64,000 nucleotides of DNA from Scleroderma bovista (Eukaryota; Basidiomycota; Agaricomycetes; Boletales; Sclerodermataceae). The notes beneath the pieces were generated by a model that made no database searches, was not told the origin of the DNA, and saw only the letters and a program-made list of their open reading frames with translations. The stretch spans positions 214,529 to 278,528 of the forward strand of contig JAYMGJ010000473.1 in the NCBI GenBank assembly GCA_037178675.1, written 5' to 3'. The position numbers and the translations under genes were made by a program. This document shows, piece by piece, positions 45,301 to 57,022 of the stretch. The stretch's first letter is position 1; the number at the start of each line of letters is the position of its first letter.

Positions 45301-46134
45301 GTACAGATTGAGTATGATGGTGATGACAAAGCTATGCAGGAGATCAAAAACAATGAAGGATGAATGGAATGGAATGGATGATCCAACAGAGGTTGAGAGG
45401 TTGATTCATGGTCTTAGGTTAGGGGGGAAGTACACCACACAAGGTAGTGCCAACAGGCAGCCAGCTTATACTGGGGATGAGATAAAGACAAGAGTGGGAA
45501 GTGGCCTTTAGAGTAAACTCTGAAGGCAGGCAACTTTTGACTTGAAGTCTCATCAGCCCATTTTGTCTCTTATTTATATGCATGGACAGGGATTTAGAGT
45601 GGAGTCCAAATCGCAAGCATTGATAAGAATGACTTATCCCATTGGTTACCAGTCACTTGATCCTACTAAGCTGGCAAGTGTCTCTGATGCCAAGAACCAC
45701 ATAGTGGGGGGCAGAGTGGCACTACACACAGCCTTCAGGACCCAATTGTCAGGTGAGCCAACTTGCCAGTGGTGTATGACCCTTTCCATAAGCAGGTGAA
45801 CAATAGACCATTTGACTTACCATTGTCTTGAACAATGCAAGATCCAAATTAGGTGTTATCTAATAAGAAATGCTTCTGGAGCTTCTGATTCTATACCAAA
45901 ATTGCATCTCTTCCCCATTAGAAGCACTTTCCTTCCCTCTTGCACCTCTGAAGGCATGCAGCACATCCCTCTGTGGAGATTAGATACAAGAACCACAGAG
46001 GAAGACCACCACTCACTTTTTGTTGTCATTTGGTGTTGGCTATTGGTTGTTCTGACCTCTTCCCTCACTTAGATGCACACTGCCATGGATCTGGTGGACA
46101 GACATGGCAAACTGGACATCTTTGAGGTACAAAT
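45301..46134. other. unassigned sequence after the hAT fragment
   Basis: Possibly further decayed hAT or host sequence. Short frames are present but no motif is recognisable. Confidence 0.35.
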
Positions 46135-46275
46135 AGAGTTTAAAAGTCTGGTCCAGTCCAGTCTTTTTGCCTTTTTAGGAAAGACCAAGACCGAACCAGT
46201 CCTAAAAATCTCAGAAATTGACAGGACCAGGACTGAGCAGTCCTGAGCAGTCCTAGGACCAGTTCTGGACCACCC
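46135..46275. repeat. hAT-type terminal sequence remnant
   Basis: GAGTTTAAAAGTCTGGTCCAGTCC followed by many GGACCAG and CAGTCCTAGGACC motifs resembles the subterminal repeats of the MITEs at 48817 and 54042. The outer TAGTG is degraded and no partner end is obvious. Confidence 0.5.
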
Positions 46276-46284
46276 AAGACCATT

Positions 46285-46740
46285 AGTATGGTACTTGACC
46301 TAGTCATAAGTACAGTACTTAACCTCATCATGACTACTCTACTTAACCTATTCATGACTATGCTACATAACCTAGTCATCAGTATGATACCTCATCTGAT
46401 CATAAGTACAGTGCTTAACAATAATAGGGGGTATTGTAAATGTTGTTTTCATGCTTTGGGGTCTTCCTAAAGGTCATAGCCAACAATGAGAGCAATCCAA
46501 AAGTGGTCTTACATAAGCAATTCATTAATCTTTGACAGAGCTATGGCCAAAATACATTTTCAGAGCTGGCACAAATTCTTTGAAAAACATTATATATCAT
46601 TTGTGTGTAGTGTACTGGTGTTAGTAATGTAGTCATGATTATCAAAAATGCATAGTTTAGTATTGCAGTCATGATTAGGTTAAGTAGCATAGTGGTGACT
46701 AGGTTAAGTGGTGTCATCACTATGTTAAGATAGGGCTCAG
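46285..46740. repeat. imperfect repeats with inverted copies
   Basis: The stretch 46290-46420 contains about five units of CTTAACCTCATCATGACTA type (about 33 bp spacing), and 46630-46740 contains their approximate reverse complements. This is foldback-like and small. The stretch from 46741 to 47224 has no gene I can see. Confidence 0.55.
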
Positions 46741-47224
46741 TTGAACCCAACCAACGTCACATGACTGGAGCGTGATTAACATGACAATTCCAAAGTAAAT
46801 CTAAAAGCAATGGCGTAGTCATACTAGTGTAAAATATACAACCTAGAAAAGTTGAAGTACAGTGTTTTTGACATTCTCTAGCTTTCAGAATCTTGATATT
46901 TGAGGTGTAGAGGTCAATTTAAAAAAAATGAAGTTATCTGTACAACGTTAGGTAAAGATGTTTATTTTATTTTTATCGGAGTGCACCGGTCCTTCCCCGA
47001 GTGCCCACACACAAATGGGCCGACACCAACATTCCACTGTGGTCAAGCTTGAAAACCTGGGAGCATATGCATGGAAAAGGGTCCGAGTTCAGTCCGTCAG
47101 TACTTGTGATGAAAATGTGAGTGTTTGCAACTCACTTTGTAGTTCTATCTTGATTGATTGTGTCACCTAGACTCATAGCTCTTTAGTAATTCATACTAGT
47201 GCCAAATCTACAGCAGAAAGCTTC

Positions 47225-48816
47225 GTGTTAGACAAAGGAGTTCATATGGCCCTGAACTTACACTCCTTGAATCACCCTATCATTTCAACTGAAAATTTCA
47301 ACACACTCTCTGCCAGTAAGAACACCCCTAAAGCACTTGGTGATGAGACACTTGGTGATGAGACCAACTGGCTGAGACATGGGGCTAGGCAGGAAAATGA
47401 AGCCCAAGATAGGGAGATGGACTGGGAATGCACCTCAGGCATTGGATCACTGCCCGGACTCAGTTATGAGGAACAGACAGTGGATGGGATACCCACATTT
47501 CCAGATGCTGCCACCATGGTCAGTCCAAACTTGCCCCAGTGTCTTGTAGTACCTCCGAGTAAGGACATGGATGACAACTCAGACACATTTCTGGGCTATG
47601 CTACTAAGGACTCCAAACTTGAGGACAAGGATATTGAATATGATACAAAGGCTGGATGTGACTACAGCATCAATCTGCGCATGGCACCATCGCTTGAATC
47701 TGCTGAATGGGCATTAGCAGATATAAAGCTAATGTTGCAATCATGCCAGGCTGGCCACAAATGGCCAAACTTACCACCAACCCTCTGTCAGTGTCTTGGC
47801 TGGATAAAGATCTTCCTGTGGACGTTTATTGATCAGACATGGAAAGCTGAGGCCCAGGGTGGCACCCAAAGACCACAGTGGATAGCTGCTTCTCTCAAGG
47901 CAGCTAGCATTGCCATGAAGGGAACATATTTCACGTGGAGGCTCCGATTATGGTCAAAGGCCTATATCCTTGATCATGATGATCTCCCAGCTGATCTTGG
48001 GGGTAACAGCAAAATTTCGATGATCAAACACAAGGATCTTGCCTCTGAGCTGCATTTACACCTTCAGACCATCAGAAAATACATGAAAGTGGGCGATATC
48101 GATATCATGCAATATCTGTCAGATAAGGGTGTTCAGAGAAGGTTCAGGTTGAAGAAAACTGTGTCTCTTGCCACTGCAAAATGTTGGATGCATGAACTTG
48201 GCTATCGGTGGCAGTGCAATCATCGCGGCCAATATGTCAATGGACATGAACGTCCAGATATGATGTCTTACTGTCAGAACATCTTTATCCCAGCATGGAC
48301 AGAACTTGAACCCTGAATGTGGATGTGGTTGAAGGATGGGGTCACAGAGGTGCTGCTACAGCTTGGTGTCTGTCCTGTAACAGTTTGGCGACATGATGAG
48401 TCAATCTTTTATGCCAATGACCGCTGTCAGTCTAGCTGGGTGAAAAAAGGTGCTGGCACCAAACCACAACCAAAGGGGGAAGGCGAATCACTCGTGATTT
48501 CCAATTTTGTCTCACCAGAATATGGCTGGTGTAAATCTCCTGATGGAAGGGAGTGTGCAAGAGTTGTTTTTAGGGCAGGAAAGGGATGTGACAGTTATTT
48601 TTCAGCAGAGAATATCATTGCACAGACAGGGAAAGTGATGGACCTCCTTGGAAAGTACTATCCAGATTCCGATCACACCTTCATTTTCAATAATGCTCCA
48701 ACTCATCTCAAGTGTGCAGAGGATGCTTGCTCAGCCCATCATATGCCAAAAGGGGTCCAGGAGTGGGGGGTTGATATGACTGTCATTGCCGACACTGGGA
48801 AAGCAGTGTATGGACC
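47225..48816 (+). pseudogene. IS630/Tc1-like DDE transposase, 5' part
   Basis: This is a large Agaricomycete transposase family. A poorly conserved N-terminus is followed by helix-turn-helix-like segments (SELHLHLQTIRKYMK, SLATAKCWMHELGYRW), the linker GQYVNGHERPDMM, then catalytic motifs VWRHDESIFYAND (first Asp) and HTFIFNNAPTHLK, where the second Asp is replaced by Asn. A single in-frame TGA (48314-48316) splits it, at a site where CGA is likely ancestral. It is cut at 48816 by a MITE within GKAVYGP and resumes at 49906. The start codon is uncertain, and no terminal repeats were found. Confidence 0.85.
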
Positions 48817-49905
48817 TAGTGTTTTAAGGTCTGGTCTGGTCTGGTCTTTTGACCTAATTTTGGTTGGATTGGGACTGCATCGGTCCTAGAAAATCTTGAT
48901 TTTGCAAAAGACTGGACTGGACCACCAAGGACCAGTCCTTATTGGTCCTCACATGTGGTAGGACCAGTCCAGACCAGTCCTTTTGGGAACCAGTCCGAAA
49001 CTGATAAAGACTGGTTTATGTTAGTATTTTATGCAAAGATGGCACCCCCTGTTTTGCACAAATCATGGGGGTTGCTGTTTTGTGTGTTTTTGACATTTAA
49101 ATAGCAGGATTATGAGGTGACCCTAGGCGAAAACACCAAGGACCCAACTACACGCAGAGACTCTGAGAGGATAGGATGCGAGAACTAGGGCAAAGACCCA
49201 AGATGAGCTCGAATAGAGAGCCTCTGGGTGCTGGATTGCACTGTATATATACTACTCTACACGAGGGCTATGCAAGGCTATCCACGAGGCTGCATACTGT
49301 GCTAAGCTATGCTGAGTGATGTCATAGTGGAGCTAAGGCTATGCGGAATGACATCAAGGGAGGCAGCGCACACAGCACGAGGCACAGGTCTAGACTAGGT
49401 AGATAAGATACGGCTGTACACTAAGATAAGATAAACACTATCTAATTGCAGATTAGATAAGATAAAAAGTTGGTCCGTTACAGATTATCAACAATTAACT
49501 GTCAAAAAAAACATAAACATGGTCAACCCTGTGAAATTCCTAGTATTTGATACGCAAAGATGGCACCTCTGTTTTGCGCAAATCATGGGGGTAGCTGTTT
49601 TGCGCATTTTTGACATTTAAATAGAAGGATTATTCACAATATTGTATTTTATATGCAAAGATGGCACCCCTGTTTTGCGCATTTTTGACATTTAAAATGG
49701 CTGGATTATTCAAAATATTTTCATTTAACTGTTAAAATCATTCCACCTCAGATATGCCAAAAAGACCGGTCCAGACCGGTCCAGGACCAGTCCTTGATCC
49801 CAGCCCAAAATGTCAGGACCAGGACTGCGGTCTGGTCCTAAATCAGTCCAGTCCAGTCCAGTCCTCAGTTTTTCATTGGTCCTAGGACCGGACCTTCAAA
49901 CACTA
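48817..49905. mobile_element. hAT-type MITE 1, with nested solo LTR
   Basis: Termini TAGTGTTTTAAGGTCTGG ... GACCTTCAAACACTA, 8-bp duplication TATGGACC (48809-48816, 49906-49913). About 714 bp without the nested 370 bp LTR and its duplication. It is homologous to 54042-54651 (shared core near TGGCACCCCCTGTTTTG and TGACATTTAAATAGCAGG) and has no coding capacity. Confidence 0.93.
49113..49482 (-). repeat. solo LTR of the gypsy 2 family
   Basis: Termini TGAGGTGACC...GTCCGTTACA, 5-bp duplication GATTA (49108-49112, 49483-49487). It is close to the gypsy 2 LTR at 15330-15700 and is inserted in MITE 1. Confidence 0.93.
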
Positions 49906-50510
49906 TATGGACCCAATGGGGAAAGTTCTGAAGAAAAAGGTTTGTATGGCTGACAGCTACTTTTCTGATGGTACTCCACAGCTGTTTTATTTCCCCAATG
50001 ATCATGAGCATGCTGGAAAGTTTAAGGGGATGGCACAGATCCTTAAGGAGTGAGGATTTAAGGACACACAAAAGCTCTGAGCACAATGCAAGGATTTCAA
50101 GTGCAAGGAGGGGGAGACTCAGTGCTACTGTTGCCAGATCCTTTTTAATCAACCAGACTTCATCAACATTCCTTCCATGCTTGAAGCACATTGCAAGTCA
50201 CACAGATTTGGGTGTATTATATTGCCCAAATTTCATTGCGAGCTCAACTTCATTGAGCAGTGTTGGGGATATGCAAAGTGCCTCCACTGATTGTACCCAC
50301 CAACATCAAAGTCTACGGATATGGAGAAAAATGTCAAAATGGCATTAGAATCTATTCCAATCAAGAGTATGTGATGGTGAGATAATTTCTTGAGCACCAC
50401 AAATTAGGATTAAGTGACTTGCAACAGATTTTCAAATCGTTCATCTCATTTTATTGATGTGTATCACAAAGGATTAAACAGAAGGCAAGCTGCATGGGCA
50501 AATAAGAGGG
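49906..50510 (+). pseudogene. IS630/Tc1-like DDE transposase, 3' part
   Basis: After the duplication the gene continues GKVLKKKVCMADSYFSDG, DHEHAGKFKGMAQILKE, then a TGA and small indels, then CCQILFNQPDFI and LPKFHCELNFIEQCWGYAK. The last holds the third catalytic acid (E of FIEQ). Near 50370 the codons read ATG TGA TG, followed by a likely 51 bp intron ending CAACAG, then FSNRSSHFIDVYHKGLNRRQAAWANK, the expected C-terminus. Both TGA codons here fit CGA (Arg) in the family. Confidence 0.85.
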
Positions 50511-52194
50511 GGAAGCAGACACTTTCTTGCAGCCTTTGGCTGCTGGTATATATACAGGAGGAGCTATGGCCCTGTAAGCACGAATGACTAAGTGCCTGGT
50601 AAGAAATTGGTAAGTGATTGGTAGGCAGTGTAATCAGGCTGAGTAATTGATGGGGAAAGCCTGAACAAGGTGCTGAGCCAAGGGAATAAGCAAAAACATA
50701 GGTAAAAAGGGGTGCATAATCAAGAATAAAGGAGAATCATTGCATGGGGGCCAAAAGAGAGGGGGGGGAAGCATGGGATGAGTAGATTGAAACTAAATGA
50801 GCATATGCAATGACATAATGCATATGAATCATAGGGGCATGAGTCATGCATTGATAAGCAGCATAATAAGCATGATTTGAAGGATGATTGGTAAGTGATT
50901 GGTAAGGGGAGTAATGGGGATTAGTAATGCCAAGAGGGGATGAATAATGCGCAGCAGAGTGAGTCAGAGTGAGCCAGAGTGACTCTGTGTGACTCAGACA
51001 GAAGGGAAGCACAACTTGTGATTGATTGAACTTTAGATCTGGAGATAAGCTTCTGAAGCAGTGCCACTGATGGGAGTGGCTGGGGGATAATAAAAGAATT
51101 GATCTGACCAGAAGAGCAGTGTCAGGGAGCCTGGAATGTCAAGTAGAGTCACAGCTGGTCACAGAGTGTCACAAAATCCTTGGATTAAGCTTCTGTAGGA
51201 CAAAAATCCAAAATTGAAATTTGATGCTCCCCAAGAGCAGTCTTCCCTTGAGCAGTAAGGAAAAGGTTATGTACTCTATAAGGACTCCTAAGAAGGGTTC
51301 TAGAGCACTGTTTCATTTGTGTTTGCTGCAGGATAGCAGGGAAGTGAAATGCAAGTAGTGGACACAGAGATGACCAGATATGAATTTTCAAGTCTAACAA
51401 TAGACTTGAGGCAACCAAAGTATATGCATGATGCAGGACTAACAAGGAGAACATGCTGACCAAGAACGAGAGGGACTGAGGGAGCAGGCTGGGAAGATAT
51501 GTACCAGGCAGTGCACAGGAGCTCAGGGAGAGGCTGTCCCAAGAGCTGGACATAGTTGAGGTCTGCTGAAATAGTGGAGAAACATTCCAGAGAAAATGTG
51601 GACTCCATAGTGACTGATGCAGCAGGTGTCTGGATTGCAGGTGGAATATCTCCATGGGAAATAAATGGATTTATGTCAGAACTTGACAGGCAGATAGACC
51701 ACAGTCTAGGCTCCATGATGGTATAATCATGTGCCTGATAGCTTCAGAAATGGCAGAGCTATTCTCAAAATTGGGCACTAAAAATGACTCTTCTCTTTCT
51801 CCTTCATTTCTCTATCATTTTTTCTTCTTCTTTGGTTGTTCTGGTATGGAAGTTGGACTGCAGAAGCTTGCATTCCTTTCTTATACCAAAATGATCATTA
51901 TCCTTTGGATTCTTCTGCTTCTTCACAGTTCTTGTGTGAGAGATGGCTGCTAGACATTGGCATTCATCCCTTGCTCCAGGATAGTCATTCTTGTGCAATA
52001 GATGGCTATGATGAGGATTGTATTCATTCTTCACATAAGAATAGTCTTGACTTTGTGTGATATAGATAGTGATTGCTGTCTATATCCCTCAAGTCAGGGC
52101 AATCTTTCAATAGATCTTGTGTGTGTTCTTTGCATAAGTTTCATTGGCTAACTTTCTCCATGTCCACAGTACCAAACACATTTGGTGCATGACA
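50511..52194 (-). repeat. old copy of the 2.1 kb LTR family (copy F)
   Basis: This is close to copy E (3700-5331) and more distantly related to A-D. It ends ACATTTGGTGCATGACA at 52194. The left end is uncertain, about 50510, before a TATATATA box at 50550. It is strongly CpG-depleted. It is inserted in, or joined to, a copia gag on its right. Confidence 0.75.
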
Positions 52195-52774
52195 CCAGGG
52201 GTGTGGGCCAGGGTGCAAGAGTCAACAGTGGGCTCAGGTTCATCATAGTGGACATAAGTAGTGAAGGCAGTGTTCTGGGCATTTTCATGGTGAGTGTGAG
52301 CCTTCTTGCTGTCACAGCAAGTGTGGCTGCCTTATCCTTGTGCAGGAGCATTTCCACTCGCACTGCCATTGGACCCACCTTGCTGCTGCTGCTGGGTGAA
52401 TTTGGGGTCAGCTGGCTTGTGCTTTACAGCACTAACCTTGTTTGCCTGAGGGTCCTTACCACTGCCAGAAGTGGTGCCTTTCTGCTCAAAAGAGAGTGTG
52501 GCTTCCTTGATGATACCATCCAGCTTGAGATTCTTGATCTCATCAGGCAAAGTCTGGCTTAGAATCTGAGCTACACCCTGCATAGTAGGAGGGACCTTGC
52601 AGAGAATGGTCATGGTCCAGTGCACTTTGGCAGGGAAATCAAAGCTTGCATCCTTGAGATATGTGAAATGGCTCAGCATCTTCGTGATTGCAGGAGCAGG
52701 ATGAGAGCAGTGTGCCACTGCTGCCAGTTGGAGCCAGTGAAGAGGGGGACCATCTTGTCAAGAGAGCTGGACAT
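52195..52774 (-). pseudogene. copia C Gag relic
   Basis: Starts at the ATG at 52774 (SSSLDKMVPLFTGSNWQQWHTA), then jumps to HPAPAITKMLSHFTYLKD, a deletion of about 85 codons compared with copia B. It continues through LSQTLPDEIKNLKLDGI and a QQQQQGGSNG stretch to the LTR at 52194. It is the same family as copia A and B but a separate copy, as the copia A gag lies past 63 kb. Confidence 0.85.
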
Positions 52775-53148
52775 GGTGATTTCTATTGCAAGTCAATGGA
52801 GTCAGCAAATGAATGCAACAATGGACAGACAAGAAAAGAAAAAACATCTGAGTGCCAATGAAGGCACTTCTGTCAACAGCTAACTCATGACTAGGTCATG
52901 CTGGCACAAGTTGTTGATGATCTTCACCATGGTTGCTCATGACTAGGTCATGGCAGCACAAGTCATCAATGGACTTTGTCTGTGGCTGTGCAGGGGCTCA
53001 ACTAGGCATCAGCAACTTGACAAAAGTTCTGAAGGTCTGAGAAAATCTGATCATCTGAAACAATCTGATATCAGTAACATAGATTTGACACACTGAAAAA
53101 CACTGGGGGTTTGCTGGTCTGAATATCTGACATGTGCAACTTCAACAC
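52775..53148 (-). other. copia C leader and possible copia A LTR remnant
   Basis: The stretch 52775-53015 matches the leader upstream of copia B gag and includes CTCATGACTAGGTCATG twice (about 52885 and 52937). After about 53020 homology is lost. The end CATGTGCAACTTCAACA at 53148 matches the end of the copia B LTR, so a diverged copia A 3' LTR may end here. Confidence 0.5.
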
Positions 53149-54041
53149 TCCCCCTTGCTGTGCTGCACATAGAGCACTTCAGCGAATAAGGTGCTAGATG
53201 CTGCCAGAGGGAAACTGTAAGCCTAGTTGAGCTCTGAACTTCGCAAACTTCTCACATGGTAAGTTCTTGGTGAGCAGATCGGCAGGATTTTCAGCACCAT
53301 CAATGAAGAATAGTTCCATGTTATCTTTCATGACTGACTCACAGATTCCATGGTAGTGGATGTCAATGTGCTTGGAGTGAGGCTCCGTTATGCGGTTGGA
53401 TGCCATGAATATGGACCCCTAATTATCACCACAAATCAGGATAGCTTTCAGCTTATAGCTGAGCTCACCAAGCAAACTTCAAATCCAGGTAACTTGGTGA
53501 GCACAATTGCTCAAAGCCATGTATTCGGCCTCAGTGGATGAGTACATGATAGTCTTCTGCACATGAGAAGTCCAGCTGATCAAGCCATCTGCAAGCTTCA
53601 GGTAAAAACCTGTTTGCGAGAGATGAGAGGTAGGGTCTGATCCCCAATCTGAGTCCGTGCATGCAATCAGTCCAGCACCAGATCCACCATTGTATACAAG
53701 GGAGTACATAGGCGTCCCAATTAAATAGTGACAGATATAAAGCACTTTGTTCAGGTGGTCCTGGGATGGGTTCATGGCATGGCATGAGAGATGTGTGACT
53801 GCAAAGGCAATGTTGGGCCTAGTGCCCAACATAAGATACAGGAGGGGCCCAATTACCATCTGGAAATGAAAGCAGAGATCCACATCAACAGGCTCTATGT
53901 TTTTGGCAGCATAGTAGCCAGCTGGCAGTGGGGTGCTTGCAGACTTTGCATTAAGCATGCTGCAGTGTTCAATGACCTTTTGGCAGTATGCACATTGGTC
54001 CAAGTGGATAGCGCAACCTTTGTGAGTGATTTGCATACAGA
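53149..54041 (-). pseudogene. copia A RNase H and RT end
   Basis: Minus-strand fragments read LLYLMLGTRPNIAFAVTHLS, TDSDWGSDPTSHLSQTG, YSSTEAEYMALSN and a C-terminal ENPADLLTKNLPCEKF. This is the copia RNase H and end region, with several stops (near 53407, 53478). It is cut at 54041 by MITE 2. CpG is replaced by TG or CA at most sites compared with copia B (57023-57832). Confidence 0.9.
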
Positions 54042-54651
54042 TAGTGTTTTAAGGTCTGGTCTGGTCTGGTCTTTTGACCTAATTTTGGTTGGACTAGAAC
54101 CACATTGGTCCTAGAAAATCTTGATTTTGCAAAAGACTGGACTGGACCACCAAGGACCAGTCCTTTTGGGAACCAGTACTGATGAAGACTGGTTTATGTT
54201 AGTATTTTATGCAAAGATGGCACCCCCTGTTTTGTGCAAATCATGAGGGTTGCTGTTTTGCGGGTTTTTGACATTTAAATAGCAGGATTATTAACAATAT
54301 TGTCAATTCACTGTCAAAAAACATAAACATGATCAATTCTGTAGAATTCCTAGTATTTGATACACAAAGATGGCATCTCTGTTTTGTGCAAATTGTGGGG
54401 GTGGCTGTTTTGCATGTTTTTGACATTTAAAATGGCTGGATGATTCAAAATGTTTTCATTTAACTGTCAAAATTATTCCACCTCAGATATGCCAAAAAGA
54501 CTGGTCCTTGATCTCAGCCTGAAATGTCAGGCCCAGGACCAATGCTGTATGATTTTGGGCAGGACCAGGACTGCAGACTGGTCCTAAATCGGACTGGTCT
54601 GGTCTGGTCCTTGGTCTTTCATTGGTCCTAGGACCAGACCTTCAAACACTA
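54042..54651. mobile_element. hAT-type MITE 2, 610 bp
   Basis: Termini TAGTGTTTTAAGGTCTGG ... GACCTTCAAACACTA, 8-bp duplication CATACAGA (54034-54041, 54652-54659). It is closely related to MITE 1 and non-coding. It splits the copia A RT. Confidence 0.95.
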
Positions 54652-55660
54652 CATACAGAGGAACTCACTTGGTTCTTCAAGGTCTCTGCACTCCCATTTG
54701 CACATGAACTGCGCTTTGATGGCATCAACAACAGCTTTGTTAGGGCCGCAGAATAGTACATTGTCAACATAGATAATTCCAATGATGATGTTGGTGCCTT
54801 TCTTCTTGTAGAAGGTGCCTGCTTCAGACTTAAGGCTCTCAAACCTGAGCTCTTTGAGAGACTCATCAAGTGTGTGCCACCAAGCTAGGCTGGCCTGGTT
54901 TGAGGCCATAGAGGGCATGCCAGAGGTGGAGCACTTTGCACTCTTGCCCAGGAACAGCAAACCCTTCAGGTTGTTCCATGTAGATTTCTTTGTTGAGCTT
55001 GCCATACAAGTAGGCACTCTGAATGTTGAGTACAGTAATATACCAGTTTTCAAGCACAGCAAGCATAAGCATGAGGTGCACTGTTTCAAAGTGCACAACT
55101 GGTGAGAAGACCTGGGAGAAGCCTTTCGCAACTAAGCAGGCTTTCTTGCAGCCATCCAAGTTCATGTTGAAGACCCATCAATTCTTTATGACCTTCTGGT
55201 CTTGGGGATGGTCAACTAGCTCAAAGACCTTGTGCTTACGCAGCACATCAAGCTCTTCTTGGCAAGCAAGTCACCAGAGTTTCTGCTCAGCTTGGGGTAA
55301 GCAAGCGATGTCCTTGTAAGACCAGTTGTGGACACTCTCATATTGAGGCTCGCGGGTTGTGAGGGCCTTGCTCATCAGGAATTGGCCTAGGTTTGCTCCC
55401 CTTCCTCACACATCTTTTGCACATCTTCCTCACTGGGTGTTGCAGAGGTGTCAGGGAAACCACCAGGGATATGGTCTAGTGTGTACAGTTGTGGGGGCCT
55501 AGAGGCCTCACCCACTGTTTGTCGCCATTGGGAGGCACTTTTGATGTCCTGGAGTTGCTCAATGGGATGTTGCCACTCACCATACATGTTACTAGGGCAC
55601 AATGGCACTCTACGTTCACATTGGGGGTGGGCAAGTATATTCACTGCAGGGGGTTGTGGC
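54652..55660 (-). pseudogene. copia A reverse transcriptase
   Basis: Fragments read KACLVAKGFSQVFSPVVHFETV, GKLNKEIYMEQPEGFAVPGQ and IIYVDNVLFCGPNK. The YVDD catalytic box is YVDN. About 15 codons between FSQV and FSPV that copia B keeps are missing. Multiple stops. Upstream on the minus strand is the Pro-rich linker (VNILAHPQCERRVPLCPSN). Confidence 0.88.
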
Positions 55661-56690
55661 ACATTCAGGCAGTGTTCAGCTCAGCCAGGGTGCTGCAGTG
55701 CTGGAGGTGGTGGGTTTCTCACTGGTGAAGGCATTCTCAGTGCTGGTGGAGGCACTGGAGATGGTGTATGGGGAGGATTTGGTTGAATAGGCTCTTCCTC
55801 AGGAGCCTCTGGTTCCTTGCACTTTGGATCATCATCCTGTGCTTGGGGATGTGGGTAGCCATGGTCATGTTCTACATCGTCATCACTGTCGATATCTTCA
55901 GGGGGATTCCCTGGTTGATCGGTGGTAGGTTTTGGATTTGCCCTTCCAAAAGGGTTCTCGAGGGGTTCATGCCTGTTCTTAGGGTAGCAAGGGAAGTGAT
56001 GCTCGTCAAAGATGGCATGAGCAGTGGTGAACACTGCATTGGTGGAGCACATAAACACAAAGTTGCACTCATTGCCAGGGGCAACACTGACATAGGTCAT
56101 ATGCTCCGACTTGGGAGCCATCTTATTTGCTCTAGCCAAGGCTGGGAGGTAGACAAAGACTCCACAGCCAAATACACAGAGGTGGTCGATGTTAGGCATC
56201 TCCCCCTTAAGCATTTTGTGGGGGGTGTGCCATCATAGGTAAGCTACCAGAGTATGGTTATAGATGTGGGTTGCATGAGCAAACACAAATTCCCACCAAG
56301 AGTCAGGAATGCAGGCTTGATGCCACATAGACTCAGCTTTATCCATGAGAGTGCACCCTAGTTTCTCGGTGCAGCCATTCTGCATGGGGGTTTGTGGAGC
56401 ACTTTGATATATTTTAATTCCTTTTTCAAGGAGTGCTCAATCAAACAGATCAGATTTATACTCTCCACCAGCATTGGACATCCATCCAATGACCTACGCA
56501 TCATGTTGGATGCACACCATCTCAAGGAAATCTTTGGCAGCTGTAATCGCTGCAGCTTTGGAGCGTAGCAGCATAGTCCAGGTGTGAGAGGTGTAGTCAT
56601 TGTAGAAGGTAATAACATATTTAAACTTCTGGTACAACATAACCGGGAAGGATTTGAGATCAGAGTGCACCAGGTCGATGGGCTTGGAAG
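55661..56690 (-). pseudogene. copia A integrase C-terminal part and linker
   Basis: From 56690 downward this continues the integrase cut by copia B: a frame-shifted core with the SDAG region degraded, then MLKGEMPNIDHLCVFGCGVFVY and a long Asp/Pro-rich linker. The left of the TSD GGAAG is at 56686-56690, and the first half of the integrase lies beyond 62579. Confidence 0.85.
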
Positions 56691-56976
56691 TGTTGAAGCA
56701 ATACCTATGTATGTAGAGGAACTGCTACTCCAACTCACCTGTTGGGTGGAGTGCACAACCTGAGATGGTAGCGGTAGCTGGTTAAAAGCTGTTTTTATTA
56801 TATAAGTGATGACCACTGTTTATATACAAATAGTGTGACACGTGACTGTGACGCATGATGTGTGACATGTAACATCTACTCTAAAGAGGACTATTACTAA
56901 GTCTACACTAATATGGGTCGCAGGCTTGTGTGCACTTCATTGACGGTTTATGCCGGGTGCACGTGCAACTTCAACA
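56691..56976 (-). repeat. copia B 3' LTR
   Basis: The minus strand starts TGTTGAAGTTGCACG and ends TTGCTTCAACA. The minus-strand purine tract GAGGGGGAG (56977-56985) abuts it. Confidence 0.93.
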
Positions 56977-57022
56977 CTCCCCCTCGCTGTGCTGCACATA
57001 GAGCACTTCAGCAAATAAGGCG

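Noticed and set aside
44854..46134. One complete hAT element between the ends at 44853 and 46135
   Set aside because: The ends face outward (right end on the left, left end on the right), so they cannot bound an element between them. They belong to different copies.
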